Shown: positions 23,046-34,786, counted from the first letter of the stretch. The stretch is 64,000 bases of DNA from Siderastrea radians (GCA_964017195.1 OZ024900.1:27645929-27709928), one strand, 5' to 3'. The notes: generated by a model not told the origin, from the sequence alone. Program-made: numbers and translations.

Positions 23046-24450
23046 AGTATTCATAGCTTGGTCTTTCAGGATATCACCTTTGATCTCTATAATCTCGATA
23101 CAGGTATCAGTATTGCAAATGCAGTTGTTGCCTTCCCAATCCTCCAGGCAGTCAAGGTAAACGGCTACAGCATCTGCGAAAGCCATAAAGCACTACTGCC
23201 AGGTGCAAAAGCATGTGGAGGCGAAAGCATAAAAATGCAATTAAAAAATAACACCAAAACTGTGCCTGCTGTAATAAAAAAGAAGAGAAATACCTCTCAA
23301 ACCAGCGGTTAATGGTTAGCAACTTCAGCCTCAAGCTCTGGAGGAGGTTCATTTGGAACGGCTGTAATAGCTGCCTGAGCTTCTACAACTCTTGCTTGAG
23401 GGGTTGAGAAGCGTCTGCCATATCAGTTGCCTAAATGCTCGAAATGCGCTGTGCTGTTGTGCATATTATGCACTGCATGAGACCGCTGGCTGTTGTTTTC
23501 TACAACTCCATGTGGGAGTCATTCATCCGTTGGGAGTGCCTCACTTTTGCAAGAACCACGTATATATCTCGTACTGTTTGTCAGACCTGTAAATAACCCC
23601 GACACCATTTGGTTACACTCAAGCAAACTTTTAAAATTCTTAAACTGCTCCTTTGTGTAGAAACTCGCATCAAACATCAGATACGAGAGAAGATCACACG
23701 ACTCAACTGGCAGAAGACATTCCAGAGTACACTTTTCATGCGGAACAAGGAAAGGATCAATGTCAGTTACAGATATTTTCTCTACATATGTCCTCTTTAT
23801 GTTGCCCTGTAATGAATCGCCTTAGGCAGACAAAATAAACTTCTCATTCTCGAAGAGACACACTTCAGTAACCGCCATGTTGAATAAAACGTTACTTCTC
23901 CAAGATGACAGCTTCTCGTTTTCTGAATTTTTGTGACGTCATGCAAACAGACACTGTTAAACTCCCCTTGGGCTTGTCTGCTGCAGTAGACTTCCCTCGC
24001 CCAAAACCTTTTAGGTCTCTGTGTTGTCCTGGTCCTTTGTCGCCTCCTTAACCGATGAATGTGGATAAGAAGCAATGCAAAGAGAAAGATCTCATTCTCA
24101 TTCACCATCTTGTTTGAGATCAAGGACAGCTGGTATCAAGAATTGCATCAAGTATGGCATTCTGGGCATGCATATGTTCTTATGCTTATGTCGCCAGTGT
24201 TCTCACTTGCTTATGCTTATGCTTATGTCCTAGTGAAAACCAGCCATGTATAGTAAATTGATGGCTAGTTTTTATATCAGTTGCAGTGACTCAAATCTGT
24301 TTTGCCATCAGCCTTAAACATGACAAAATATGTTGTCTAGAAACTTTCAAACCTACTAATTTTAAATACATGTACATTTATGTATTTTCAAATTAGTAAG
24401 CAAATAATAGTGCATTACCTTGTTCTTCAGTATCAGTATCAGTATCAGTA
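23046..24450. other. No recognisable gene; (ATCAGT)n at its end
   Basis: Short open frames show no family motif. An (AGTATC)n microsatellite at about 24428-24450 borders the gypsy-like LTR element; the same motif resumes after the element at 27742, so the element inserted into this microsatellite. Confidence 0.55.
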
Positions 24451-24939
24451 TGTTACCAGTTTCGTTAAAGGAGTGGTTCGTTTGTAGACGGAACGCAGGG
24501 TTGTCGGTAACAGCAACAAGCAGATTTATTCCAAGATGAAAGTAATCTTTACAGCTTACAGCACTACTGCTATGTCACACAGACTCTTCTAACGTGGCAC
24601 ACAGCACGGCACACAGCCACTTCACTAGGTTCAGCACACAGCACGGCACACAGCCACTTCACTAGGTTCGGCACACAGCACGGCACACAGCCAATTCTCA
24701 AAACTCTTTAAAACTCTCTTTAAAACTCCCTCTCTCAGTAGACTGACACGCTCTTACTTATATACATATCACAAGTTCTAGAAACTTCTACGAAATCTAT
24801 TTTTAGTAACATGACATTATTACTTACTATTTAAAGAAATCACATAATCATTTAAATGACTAAGCACTTCACAATGTTCTAGAGAGTTCTATGGAATATT
24901 CTGGAAGGTTGCGAGTAATACTAGACAATTTTCGTAACA
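24451..24939 (-). repeat. 3' LTR of gypsy-like element
   Basis: 489 bp, paired with 27253-27741. It includes about 2.6 copies of a 37-bp tandem unit (CACACAGCACGGCACACAGC...) at 24597-24695. The same array is in the other LTR. Confidence 0.92.
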
Positions 24940-24952
24940 TAACCCCCTCTCA
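24940..24952 (-). promoter_or_regulatory. Polypurine tract
   Basis: On the minus strand GAGAGGGGGTTA directly precedes the 3' LTR. This is the expected primer site for plus-strand synthesis. Confidence 0.7.
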
Positions 24953-25112
24953 AGAAGAAATTTGCAAAATTTCTGCTACCAACGAAAAATTGTCTAAAAA
25001 TATCAGTCCGAGGATAAGTGTAATAGTTGTTCTCACTCTGTTGCTTGGCTCAGGTAGTCAGCTCCAACATTTTGATCCCTTGATGGTCTCCACTAACTTC
25101 TGATGCATCACC

Positions 25113-25745
25113 TTAATCTGGAGCAGCATTCTTGGGTAATTTAAGTGGCTCCTCTGCACTCCTTTTATTTGTGTCAGTCTTTACAGAATGACTCGGGTCG
25201 TCTGCTGCTCTAGCACCTGGCACATTACCAATGACAAGATCATAGATCGCATGGGGAAGACATTGTGCTTCAACAATACCAGTGAGATAAGGGGTATCCA
25301 CATAAATCCTCGCAACTGGAGCTTTCCTCACTGTACCATCGATTAGTACCATATGGTTATATTCGCCAATGTACTGATCCTCGGCGACAAGCTCCTTCTT
25401 AACAACAACACTACTGCAACCAGTGTCTCTGAGAACATTAACGCTTGTATTTCCTACTTTGCCTTTTACCACTGGCATCCTAGCCTCGGCTAACGGCTGA
25501 ACACACACACTACTCACAACGGGGACTGATTTTCCACAGGCTAACATTAACTGGTTATCTTGAATACACGACTCCAACTTTTCTTTTGTAGCTCGTACCA
25601 GGGGCGACTGAACTACACTTCTAGCACTGATGTGATTGCGGGGCGCAGGGTTACTAATCTTGGTCTGACCTCCTGGTCCCAGCCCACTAGATTTACAGTT
25701 ATGCGCCTCATGACCTTGCTTATTACACAGATAACATCTTCTCAC
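25113..25745 (-). CDS. Gag knuckle and retropepsin-like protease frame
   Basis: A 210-codon open frame. It begins with a zinc knuckle, CYLCNKQGHEAHNC (C-x2-C-x4-H-x4-C), at its N-terminus. A linker follows, then an aspartic protease-like core with VNVLRDTGCSSVVV near the middle; D-T-G is the catalytic triplet of retropepsins. A later hydrophobic strand pair ends YDLVIGNVPGA, matching the ILG/IGN strand of such proteases. In an intact element this would follow Gag in the same polyprotein. Here a LINE insertion separates it from Gag, and the leading Met is simply the first in the frame. The downstream pol genes are absent; the frame stops about 175 bp before the LTR. Confidence 0.8.
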   Translation of the reverse strand: MRRCYLCNKQGHEAHNCKSSGLGPGGQTKISNPAPRNHISARSVVQSPLVRATKEKLESCIQDNQLMLACGKSVPVVSSVCVQPLAEARMPVVKGKVGNTSVNVLRDTGCSSVVVKKELVAEDQYIGEYNHMVLIDGTVRKAPVARIYVDTPYLTGIVEAQCLPHAIYDLVIGNVPGARAADDPSHSVKTDTNKRSAEEPLKLPKNAAPD

Positions 25746-25751
25746 TCCATT

Positions 25752-25955
25752 TGGGCAGTTGGGGGGGGGGTAGGTAGGTAGGTAGGTACTTTATTAAAAT
25801 ACTTTGCAGCTCATAGAGCTGAATTGCGTATTCTACATTCTATTCTAAAATTTAAAATTTATAATGTCTAAAATCTAAAAATAATAATAATAGTTATAAA
25901 ATTTAATAATACTAATAATTATTTTTATAATATCTAAAAACTATATCGCTAGTTG
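25752..25955 (-). repeat. 5'-truncated LINE 3' end inserted in gag
   Basis: On the minus strand this AT-rich insert ends with AATAAAG followed by (TACC)n and a G/C homopolymer. That is the tandem-repeat tail style of CR1/L2-like LINEs. It splits the two zinc knuckles of the gypsy-like Gag (CFKCKGRGHK on one side, CYLCNKQGHEAHNC on the other). Confidence 0.6.
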
Positions 25956-27102
25956 AAAAACTTATGGCCTCGGCCTTTACACTTAAAGCATCTCACCGTT
26001 GAACTATCACTCAGTGTTTTCTCAGACTCATCATCATCTGTCTCAGGTGCCTCGTTCTTCACAGGGTTGAACAGATGCTTACCATGTGCTTCTAAATACT
26101 GGTCGGCTATCCTAGCAATCTTATCCAGGTTTTCAGGTGCCCTCTCATGTAAATGAACAGCAAGTTCCTTGGGACATGAATTAATAAACTGTTCTTTGAC
26201 AATCAGATCCCTCAAGCCTTCAAAACTCTCTGTAGTTTTAGAAAGTTCAATCCACCTCATAAGATACTTAGTCAAACGGACAATGAACTGGTCAGGGCTC
26301 TCATCAGACTCAGGTTTCGACACTCTAAACTTACGGCGGTATCCATCCTCCGTTAAATCATATATCTTCATTAGGGCCAACTTCACTTGATCACAGTCCA
26401 CGGCAGCTTCTTCTGGTAAACGAGAATAAACATCCAGTGCCCAGCCAGACAACAAGGCACTCAGCTTGGTAGCCCAACCGGTCTTTTCCCACTTGGCGTT
26501 GGTTGCAAATCTCTCAAAGCGTTGAAGATATGCCTCCAGGTCGTCCCTGCCATCAACAAATGAGGGTAGTTAGGGGTCTTGGCCAGATCCTCTCTATTAG
26601 GTACGCGATCAGCAGGGCCATGCTCCTGTCCCAATCGCGCAAGCTCCAACTCATGTTCTCTCTTAGCAGCTTCTATGGCCTCTTTCTGTTTCAAAAGTTC
26701 AGCCTCCATTTCTAATTTTCTCAGTTCACGCTCTTGCCTTCTGGCTTCCTTCTCCTCATCCTCTCTTCTACGCCTTTCCTCCTCTTCTTCTTCTTTTCTT
26801 CTCACTTGCTCGAGTTGTCTACGCTTCTCTTCTCTCTCTTCCTCAAGTTGTCTACGTTTCTCTTCTCTCTCTTCCTCAAGTTATCTACGTTTCTCTTCTC
26901 TGTCTTCTTGCTCTCTTTTTTTTCTTTCTTCCCTTTCTTCTGCTTCTTTCCTTCTGCTTTCTTCCCTTTCTTCCGCTTCTTTCCTTCTTTCGTCCTCTTC
27001 TCTTCTTCTCTCTTCTTCTAATTTCTGTTGTTCTTGAATGAACGCAAGTAGCTTTTCTCCTTCCAATCCAAACTTTTCGCCTAACTGTACTAGTTTCTCC
27101 AT
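25956..27102 (-). pseudogene. Gypsy-like Gag with SCAN-like capsid domain
   Basis: The start is the ATG at 27102. The N-terminus (GEKFGLEGEKLLAFIQEQQ) leads into a long highly charged Glu/Arg/Lys coiled coil. It includes three 33-bp repeats encoding LEEEREEKRRQ at about 26815-26890. A TAA at 26883-26881 interrupts the coil in frame, where CAA would fit the repeat. A frameshift near 26570 leads into the capsid part (26455 down). There VKEQFINSCPKELAVHLHER and a following helix resemble the SCAN domain, which is known to derive from gypsy-type capsids. A zinc knuckle starts at CFKCKGRGHK and is cut by the LINE insertion. The product would be the structural protein of virus-like particles. Confidence 0.8.
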
Positions 27103-27233
27103 GATGCTTCACAATACAAAGTCAGTAGACACACAGTAGTCAGCACTTCTTCGTCGTGTTTCGAAAACCATACTCAACGGCTTGTACTGATCCTTTCCTG
27201 GTTACTATGGTCGACGAAACGATTCTTGTACTC

Positions 27234-27251
27234 CTCCCGGACAGGCCCCCA
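27234..27251 (-). promoter_or_regulatory. Primer binding site, tRNA-Pro-like
   Basis: On the minus strand, one base inside the 5' LTR, the sequence TGGGGGCCTGTCCGGGAG matches the 3' end complement of tRNA-Pro at about 15 of 18 positions. Confidence 0.6.
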
Positions 27252-27252
27252 A

Positions 27253-27741
27253 TGTTACGAGTTTCGTTAAAGGAGTGGTTCGTTTGTAGACGGAACGCAG
27301 GGTTGTCGGTAACAGCAACAAGCAGATTTATTCCAAGATGAAAGTAATCTTTACAGCTTACAGCACTACTGCTATGTCACACAGACTCTTCTAACACGGC
27401 ACACAACACGGCAAACAGCCACTTCACTAGGTTCAGCACACAGCACGGCACACAGCCACTTCACTAGGTTCAGCACACAGCACGGCACACAGCCACTTCT
27501 CAAAACTCTTTAAAACTCTCTTTAAAACTCTCTCTCTCAGTAGACTGACACGCTCTTACTTATATACATATCACAAGTTCTAGAAACTTCTCCGAAATCT
27601 ATTTTTAGTAACATGACATTATTACTTACTATTTAAAGAAATCACATAATCATTTAAATGACTAAGCACTTCACAATGTTCTAGAGAGTTCTATGGAATA
27701 TTCTGGAAGGTTGCGAGTAATACTAGACAATTTTCGTGACA
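27253..27741 (-). repeat. 5' LTR of gypsy-like element
   Basis: 489 bp, direct repeat of 24451-24939, with the same 37-bp tandem array (about 27397-27497) and a few substitutions. It would carry the promoter for Gag. Confidence 0.92.
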
Positions 27742-30550
27742 CAGTATCAGTATTGATATCATCACCACCTGGGTTGCTACTTATCCTATCTGCTAACTTT
27801 TCACTGGCCGCGAACCAATTTTCACTGAATGGTGAATCTTTTGATGGTAAAGGCACAAATACAAGTTGATTTAAGAATATTTTTTAGACAACATTATCTT
27901 GCCAAGAGAAAAAATTCTTATCAAACCTAGTGCCAAGTTAAAAAAAAAGTAAAACTCCCAGATTTTCACTGACTGAGGTACAATGAAGGAGATCCCTGGC
28001 ATTATGCAAAACTCCCTGAAATTTTCTTTATCCCTAAAAAATTATGTTTTCCCCTGACTTTTCTACGACCGTGACAACCCTATCATAACCAGCTGGGTAT
28101 GTCTACTGTGCCACAATTGCTGAACCAGGGCAAGGGCTAAGAAAAATATTTAATTTGGTCTATACAAGTCATGAAACGTACGGTGTAATGTCATGTTTCA
28201 TGGCAGATTACCTGATTCTAGATCTGCTTCAGTAACCGATGAGTCAATAACCAATGATGGTTTTACTTGTGGCTTGACGCAAAATATCCTATCCATTCTG
28301 TCAAAGACTATCCATTTCTTTCGTCTTCCGGTTCCACTCTTGTTAAACTTGTCTTTCTCTTGTGTATATATTTCTGGTTTAATTTTTTCATTTTATATAT
28401 CAGATCTTGTGCCGTGTAATCTTTAAGGTTTCTATTCTCCATTTGGACCTGACATAAGAATGAATTTTGTTTGAAAATTCCACAAAAATATACCTTGCCT
28501 TCCTCTGGTGCTTACTGTAAATTGCTCTGTTATTGGATGACTAATGACTTCTACACATCAGGGAATTTCAAAGTCAGATATGATGTCCTTTTGAATACGA
28601 CGAGTACAGCTGTATGTGTCATGTGAGCAAAATATGGATGAACAAGTTTACTAAGATACTGAACAAGTAACGCAAACCATGAACAAGGTCAATATAGCTG
28701 TAGGTAGGTGTATCTGGAATCAATAAGGATTCCTCTACCTGGTTAGGGCAAATCACCTTTTACAACGATAAAAAACACACTACTTTCCCTCTCTGTTTCG
28801 CAAAGGTGGGGAATAGCAGCAAAGGGTTACAACAATATAATATCAATAACTACATAAGCTCAAGATTAATTAGCCCAAGAAGGGTTGTACTTTACCCAAT
28901 ATTTAGCTGCTCCATCATATTTTTGACCAATTTTCTGTGCAGGTTCTTTCCAGTCCGTGTCAACATTCAAATCTTCCATTTTCTCAGCAGCCTTTTGCTA
29001 TTTTGATCCAATTGTGATCACTTTCCTGCATTGCATGTGAACTTACAAAGATTACAGGAAAAGTGAGCATGGAATCAAGGTTCTCTTAATGATTAACTTA
29101 ACTGCTGTGTAAAAACGCTAGCAGCAGCCTAAGGGAATTGGCCAAAAAAACAAAACCGGTTCACAGGAGTAAATATGACAGAACTCCTTGGTACCGTAAT
29201 TGGCTTCTACTTTATTAGTTTATCCCTTTATGGTTTTCTACTCAACAAGGTGATATTACATTTTAGAAGGATTTCCCCCCAGAAACCTTGAGATTGGAAG
29301 TCTTGTCGTGAGGCCGTGAGAAAGAATAAACAATCATGAGACTAACGGCAATATCGTCAGAGTTGGCAGGTGTACATTTTAATGATTTCTACACATGTGC
29401 GAAGGCCTACATTTCAGGTTATTCACAATTTAAGAGGCACAGCACTGAAAACGTTTGCATAAAAAGTTTTGCACAGTGCCTCATTTACTTACGCTGAGAC
29501 TACCTCCAGGGGGTGGTCTTGGCACCCCCCAGAATTTTCAGCACTGGTGCTTTATAAATGTTTGGACTGTTACGTTTACATGTTGAAAATTGGGAGTGCC
29601 ATGCCAAAATAGTTTGGGCACCATGCCGAGATTTTGGGGTGCAATACCAATGTTGTTTTGCATGTAAATGGGGCTTACGAGGCATCTGAAAAAGCAAAAC
29701 GAAATACGCAGGAGCTTTGTCCCACAAGAAGCTGGTATTAGCTAAGGTTGTGTTAAAAGTGACATTTATCAAAACAGACTAATTTTAAAGATAATGACGA
29801 TAGTGAAAAGGCAGGGCATGGCTGACATGTATTGCCACTGCACCAGCACGCCCTTTGAATGCCTTATACCACAACGTAAATAAACTAAGGTACCCAAAGT
29901 GACAACAAAAAGTAAAAGTGAGGAATGACCTTTTCTTTCCTTTCCGATGCATATTTTGCTTGCTAAGAATTAACCTGATAGTGGTTTCCATAGTGGTTCT
30001 CAAGACCTGAACAGCCACCAAGAGTGAGATAGCTTCGCTTCAATTACTGATTCCTGTGGGATTGAGTTGACGAATGTCGCTGTCTTTCTGCCCAGCAGTG
30101 CAAAGTAGTCGGTTTTAAATGCACCAAGCTCCTCCGCTGCACTGTGTAGATGTGCTGCTGATGTGTCCTTTGCCCACTTTAATTCTTGAGCCAAAGTGTT
30201 GTCTTGGTTTTCCCCGTACTGGGCATTGTTTGACACTCTGCAATCTTTCCTTGACACTGAACCACTGTTGCCCTTTGAATATTATTTTCTTCTAGCAGCC
30301 ATTCCCGTTTGCTTGACAAATTCTGGATTTTCGTGATTTTGAACTTGGATTACCTGTAGCAATTGCTCACGACCGTATGTAAACTGATGATACCCTAAGG
30401 AAACTTCCAGAAATATACTCATTCTTTTTGAGGAAAAATTCGTTATGGCTAATAAAATATAGTTCTCCCCTTTGACTCCAGCACAAGTGAGTTAACCCGT
30501 TGACTTCTGTGCTGCCCAAAACTGCCCATAAAGGACCATGGTCCTTGTAA
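27742..30550. other. No recognisable gene
   Basis: About 2.8 kb of AT-rich sequence. A minus-strand frame at 30257-30000 looks mildly protein-like but has no recognisable motif and no clear splice sites, so it is not called. No other feature seen. Confidence 0.5.
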
Positions 30551-30552
30551 AA

Positions 30553-30593
<41 letters not shown>

Positions 30594-30770
30594 TTGTATT
30601 AAAATTTAGCTGTGAAACGTAATTACGTTGACCTTGCAGCTTAATGAAAACAAACTAAAATATATACAAATTCTTACAACAATGGTGGGAAGGAAGGAAG
30701 CATTTACATCAAGTCCTGTGATACAAACAGGATTACCTGAAGGAATTCACGTGGACTCCAACGAATGAAT
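30551..30770 (-). repeat. LINE/SINE 3' end with (ATT)n tail
   Basis: A (AAT)n array at 30551-30593 is followed by sequence that, on the minus strand, runs toward the array as a 3' end (CAAGGTCAACGTAATTACG...). The repeat tail suggests a CR1/L2-like insertion on the minus strand. Its 5' limit is uncertain. Confidence 0.45.
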
Positions 30771-31260
30771 TGAGGTTGAGGAAAGGATCTGTAAAGCCTC
30801 AATGATACCAGCAGGAAACGTCCAGCATAGAATAAAACACTAGGAGAAAACATCCACAATAGGATTAAAAAAATAGAAGAAATAATATAGAATAAAAATT
30901 CTATCTGCGTGCAAACATTTTAATTGTAGTCTTAAACTGCAAGACTGTTCATGATGTACAGTAAAAAATAGAACCAGATGGTGTTGGCTAAAGGTTTTAT
31001 AAGAATAACATACTTAAGATATGCTTCTCTGTATAAAGAAGCTGCCCAGCTTAAACTACAGAATTTTATTGAATGACCCTTAAATAAAATTTCTTATATA
31101 ACGGAACACCGAAAGTATTCTTTCCTCTTTCTTTGAGTTTGGATTGTTTTGATGTTGTTAACATGTATTTCAACAAAGGGAATCTAACCTCAGCTCCTTT
31201 TAGATGTTTGTTATATTAACTGCTGCAGTTCCATGTGCTTGTTAGCCGTTTTCACTGCTG

Positions 31261-31951
31261 TTACATTATATTTTCTGTATGATGTGGCAGCTCGAAGATT
31301 TCCTGTGAGGTATCCCAAGAGGAATTCAAAAGGTCGAGCATTGATGAGTTTTCCTCATTCGGCTGTATTGCCGTACATATTGCCGGACCGGATGGTACGT
31401 ACTTAAGGTTGCTAGATGTTAAGGGAAGCGGCGATGAAGTAAGCAATGGAGACGGCAATGCAAAGGGTGGCTTTTGCGATGTTGAAACTGCTTCTGATGG
31501 GTCAAGCAAACTTATAGTTGGTGCTGCGGGCTTCAATACTGGTGCAGTCGTCGTTGAAACGTCTGATGGGTCAACCAGACTTATAGTTGGTACTTGACGC
31601 TTAACTGGTGATGCAGCTGAATTCGGAATAGGCGCTGGTTGGTTAAAAAAACGTAGGGCAGCTTCCTCGGCAGCCTGTGCCTTGGCGATCTCCTTCTCTT
31701 TTCGGTTACTCGTCTTGGTTTGAGTTGGCTGATTTTCTTTCCTCTCTCCTGTTGTCTTACGTTTCGCTTTGGACTTCTTTTCTTTCTCGTCCCCCCCCCC
31801 CATCACGTTTTTTCTTGTCAGACGTCGCCGATTTTTCTGTTTTATTTTCACTGGTATTTAACTGTAGTTTCCTTTTTCGGTTGGGCTTCTCAGTGCTGTT
31901 TTTCGCTTTGTTTGGCTCCGACCCTTCAGTCGCCTGATGTTGCTTGACGAC
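31261..31951 (-). pseudogene. Interrupted gene, exon 2, distal part
   Basis: From the transposon edge, the minus strand is open from 31951 (AAGCAACATCAG..., encoding KQHQATEG) through a very lysine-rich region. One frame change in a run of 11 C (31791-31801) leads into a 196-codon frame ending at 31261. The product is basic (RKRKLQL, KSKAKRK) and then proline/serine-rich. It has two similar segments (VPTISLVDPSD and APTISLLDPSE) and an acidic C-terminus (MLDLLNSSWDTSQEIFELP). With 10 instead of 11 bases in the homopolymer the frame would be continuous. No known domain is recognised. It joins exon 1 at 38662-38425 through 37319-37276. Confidence 0.6.
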
Positions 31952-32271
31952 TATGGTGGCCTAGGTGTGCCATAGAAGAATTGTACACTATTTCAAGACT
32001 TATTTAATGATTTTATAGTTTGATTTAATGTGTTGTATATTTTATTGTCGATTTTTTATTATTTTTCTTTCACGTTTTTTGCTTCTTAGTTTTTGATATA
32101 GTATTTTTTATAGTTATTGTTATTCAATTTCAGTTTCAATTCAATTTCAGTGTTAAAACGAGTTTTATTTTGTTTTATTTCGTCTCAGTTTTGTTTTTCA
32201 AAAGAAAACTAAACTGCACCATGGCCTATGAGGGCCATAGACCACAATGCCATGCACGCATGTAAAGGCGC
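31952..32271 (+). repeat. Left terminal inverted repeat (320 bp)
   Basis: Exact-looking inverted copy of 36956-37275. It is AT-rich in the middle and has an imperfect palindrome GGCCTATGAGGGCC near its inner end (about 32223). The transposase ATG lies 30 bp inside, so the promoter is probably in the TIR. Confidence 0.95.
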
Positions 32272-32301
32272 TTTCCCAAAAGGCATCGCGCGTAATTCAA
32301 A

Positions 32302-34786
32302 ATGGCAGAGTCGCGAATAAGAAATGCCGAATGGCAGCATGACGATGCGCTAAAACAAGATCTTGAACAGTATGTTCACAGAAATCTGCGAAGACAGGAA
32401 GTTTTAGATTTTGTGAGCTTAGATTATCCAATGTACGCATGGAGTTTAAGAAGCCTTGGTAGAAGGCTCCAGTTTTTCGACCTCAAGTACACAGACTATG
32501 GAGTAGAAGTTAGTGATGTGCAAGAAGCTGTTAAAAAGGAGTTGCAAGGTCCTGGTAGGCTTTTGGGTTACCGAGCAATGCAACAGAAGGTGCGTGAGGT
32601 TCATGGCCTAAATGTTCCTCGCGATTTGGTGTACGCGGCGATGGGAGAAGCTGACCCGGATGGACTCGAATCAAGAGGAGGAGTGGGGCAATCGAATAGA
32701 CCACAACGATTGAATGCATTTGTCACTGGTGTAAGTTTAAGTTAATTTAACTTAAACATCGTGCAACCTATTATTATAAAGAAACCCCCAAAAAATAAAG
32801 CAGCAAATTTTCAAAACAGCTGCATTGCATTTCGTCTCCATTCGTGTATACATCTCTAACAGGACCAGGATTGCTCACTGTTTCTGTTTACTTTACCTTC
32901 TTGCATGTGCTTTTTTCATAATAGGGACCTGACTGTACTATGTCATGCGATGGACATGATAAACTTTGTGGGTACCAAAAGGCAATGTTTCCCTTGTGTA
33001 TTTACGGAGGATTAGATACCTACAGCGGGAGAGTAAATTTCCTGCGAGTGTGGACCTCAAACAACAACCCCAAGGTTATAGGAAGGTTCTATTTTGAATA
33101 TCTGTTTGAATCTAGAGGTAAGGGGCAAAATATAGAAGGCAAATCATATCTCAGTTTAGCTTGTCAGCCCTATTGCTTCTAAAGATATACATGTAATTTG
33201 GTGTAATGATGTTTATCAGAAACCTGGAATATTAGTATCAAATTATAACAGTGAACTAAATCAAAACACCCAAAATAGTATTCTATATATATTAATCCTT
33301 TATCCACTTGAAAGTTGAATGACATTTAAACCAGTTATAAGAATGTGTGTTTTTAGAAGATATGTTATTTACTGCCCAAGGGTTCCATATAGTGAAAACT
33401 GTGAACAAGTTCTTGAAAGTGCTGTCCCCCAAGTACACAAACAAATCTTTACCAATGTTTGTGGGGGGGTGGGGGGGTGGTGACAGGGTGTAAGAGAGGT
33501 TTCGCCCAGATTGCAGGATAAAATTGAGGTTAGAGTAATACTACATTGTACATGTTGCGATGTTGTAGGCCTTTGGCCACAGTTACAGTTTTTCACTATT
33601 CAGACCACCGCTAAGCTGGTAAATAACTTACTTATTCCCACCTCCGAGGTTATTTTTTGTGTGGTTAACTTTTTCAAAAATAAACACACAAAACCTTTAT
33701 CATGATCGTGGAAAGAAAATCTGGACTGCTCTTATAAGAACCAATCAGAATACAGAATTCATTACAGTGTTGGCTAGGAAAAAATGAAATGAATTACTGT
33801 TGATGTACATTTTTCTGCAGTTCTGCCCGAGACATTGCGGATAGACAGAGGTACCGAAACTGATGTTATGGCAACAATCCATTGCTTTCTTAGAGAGAAA
33901 CAAGGAGATTTAGAGAAATGTACAGATGCAGTACTCTATGGACCCTCAACCCAAAATAAAATAGAAAGGTGGCGGCGGGAGCTATTAGAAAGAATGGAGA
34001 GATATTTTAAAGATCAGCTCAAATCATTAGTTGAATGTGGTGAATATGACGCTAGTGATCAAACAGACAGGTACATGTATTTCATGGTGAATTTACTTAC
34101 AAATCTAACATGGTAGTAGAGTGAATTTCATAAAAGTGTGAAAACCTAGTAACCAATTAGTACCAGAGCATCCATAGTGGATGTGTTAGCAAGTGTACAT
34201 TTTATTTTAGTGTAGTTTGCCTTAATTTGTTGTATTTTTAAAATACAAAACAAAATTACTCAAGAGATAATAGTAATGTATGATAGGATTCCAGAGGTTC
34301 CATTAGCCTTTGAAACAAGCTCAGCTCTTGAAACTGGGGTTCTTTATTAATTTTTAGGAGTATTGGAGGCCAAACTTGTATTTTTTGTAACTGTTTGTAT
34401 ACTTTACATCTACCCTTAGGGACCTGCTAGCATATGTCTACATCCCTGTCATTCAAAAGGAGCTCGATGTTTTCAGAACGTGTGTGTGGAATAACCACAG
34501 GAGCCGGAAGCAGAGGGGAAAAGAACTTCCAGCAGGAGTGCCTGAACATATTTACCACTTTCCGGAACAATATGGTGGAGAAAAATGTGGCATCAAGGTT
34601 ACAGAAGAACAGTTACTTGAAGTTGCTGAGTTTTCTGAAGTTCTTGAGGAAAATGATGATTATCTAAAGCCATCTGTGCGACAAGAGTGTCAGCGACGTG
34701 TACCAGATGCCAATGACATAGATCCAGAAGATGCAAAGGTTGCTTACCTCTTTCTGCGATCTCATGTCAATAAAAATGCATTTTGA
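32302..34786 (+). CDS. DDE integrase-like transposase, four exons
   Basis: Exons 32302-32730, 32925-33117, 33821-34070 and 34420-34786 join at GT-AG introns in consistent phase to give 412 residues with no stop. The first exon (1-143) is helical and probably DNA-binding. The catalytic core follows. The first aspartate is D152 in CDGHDKLCGY, the second D216 in RIDRGTE, and the glutamate E256 in NKIERWRREL. The rve-like block YGGLDTYSGRV lies in between, and the WNNHRSRKQRG block with LPAGVPEHI follows. This D-D-E layout is that of retroviral-integrase-like transposases of the IS3EU/Ginger type. The protein would cut and join the TIRs. Polyadenylation was not mapped. The ATG is 30 bp from the TIR. 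Confidence 0.88.

Larger units (their letters stand above)
24451..27741 (-). mobile_element. Non-autonomous Ty3/gypsy-like LTR element with SCAN-like Gag
   Basis: A 3.29-kb element bounded by two 489-bp direct repeats that begin TGTTAC and end GTAACA/GTGACA. It is flanked by CAGTA on both sides (24446-24450 and 27742-27746), a 5-bp target duplication. Genes read on the minus strand: Gag, then CCHC knuckles and a retropepsin-like protease. The internal region is only about 2.3 kb and has no RT, RNase H or integrase, so the element must have relied on enzymes from another copy. Gag contains a nonsense codon, a frameshift and a small LINE insertion. The two LTRs differ at only a modest number of sites by eye. 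Confidence 0.88.

Noticed and set aside
24597..24695. CRISPR-like spaced repeats
   Set aside because: The repeats are directly adjacent 37-bp tandem units without unique spacers, lie inside an LTR, and the genome is eukaryotic.
26579..27037. 152-codon plus-strand serine/leucine-rich ORF
   Set aside because: It is the antisense of the Glu/Arg-rich coiled coil of the gypsy-like Gag; such complements are open because of low complexity.
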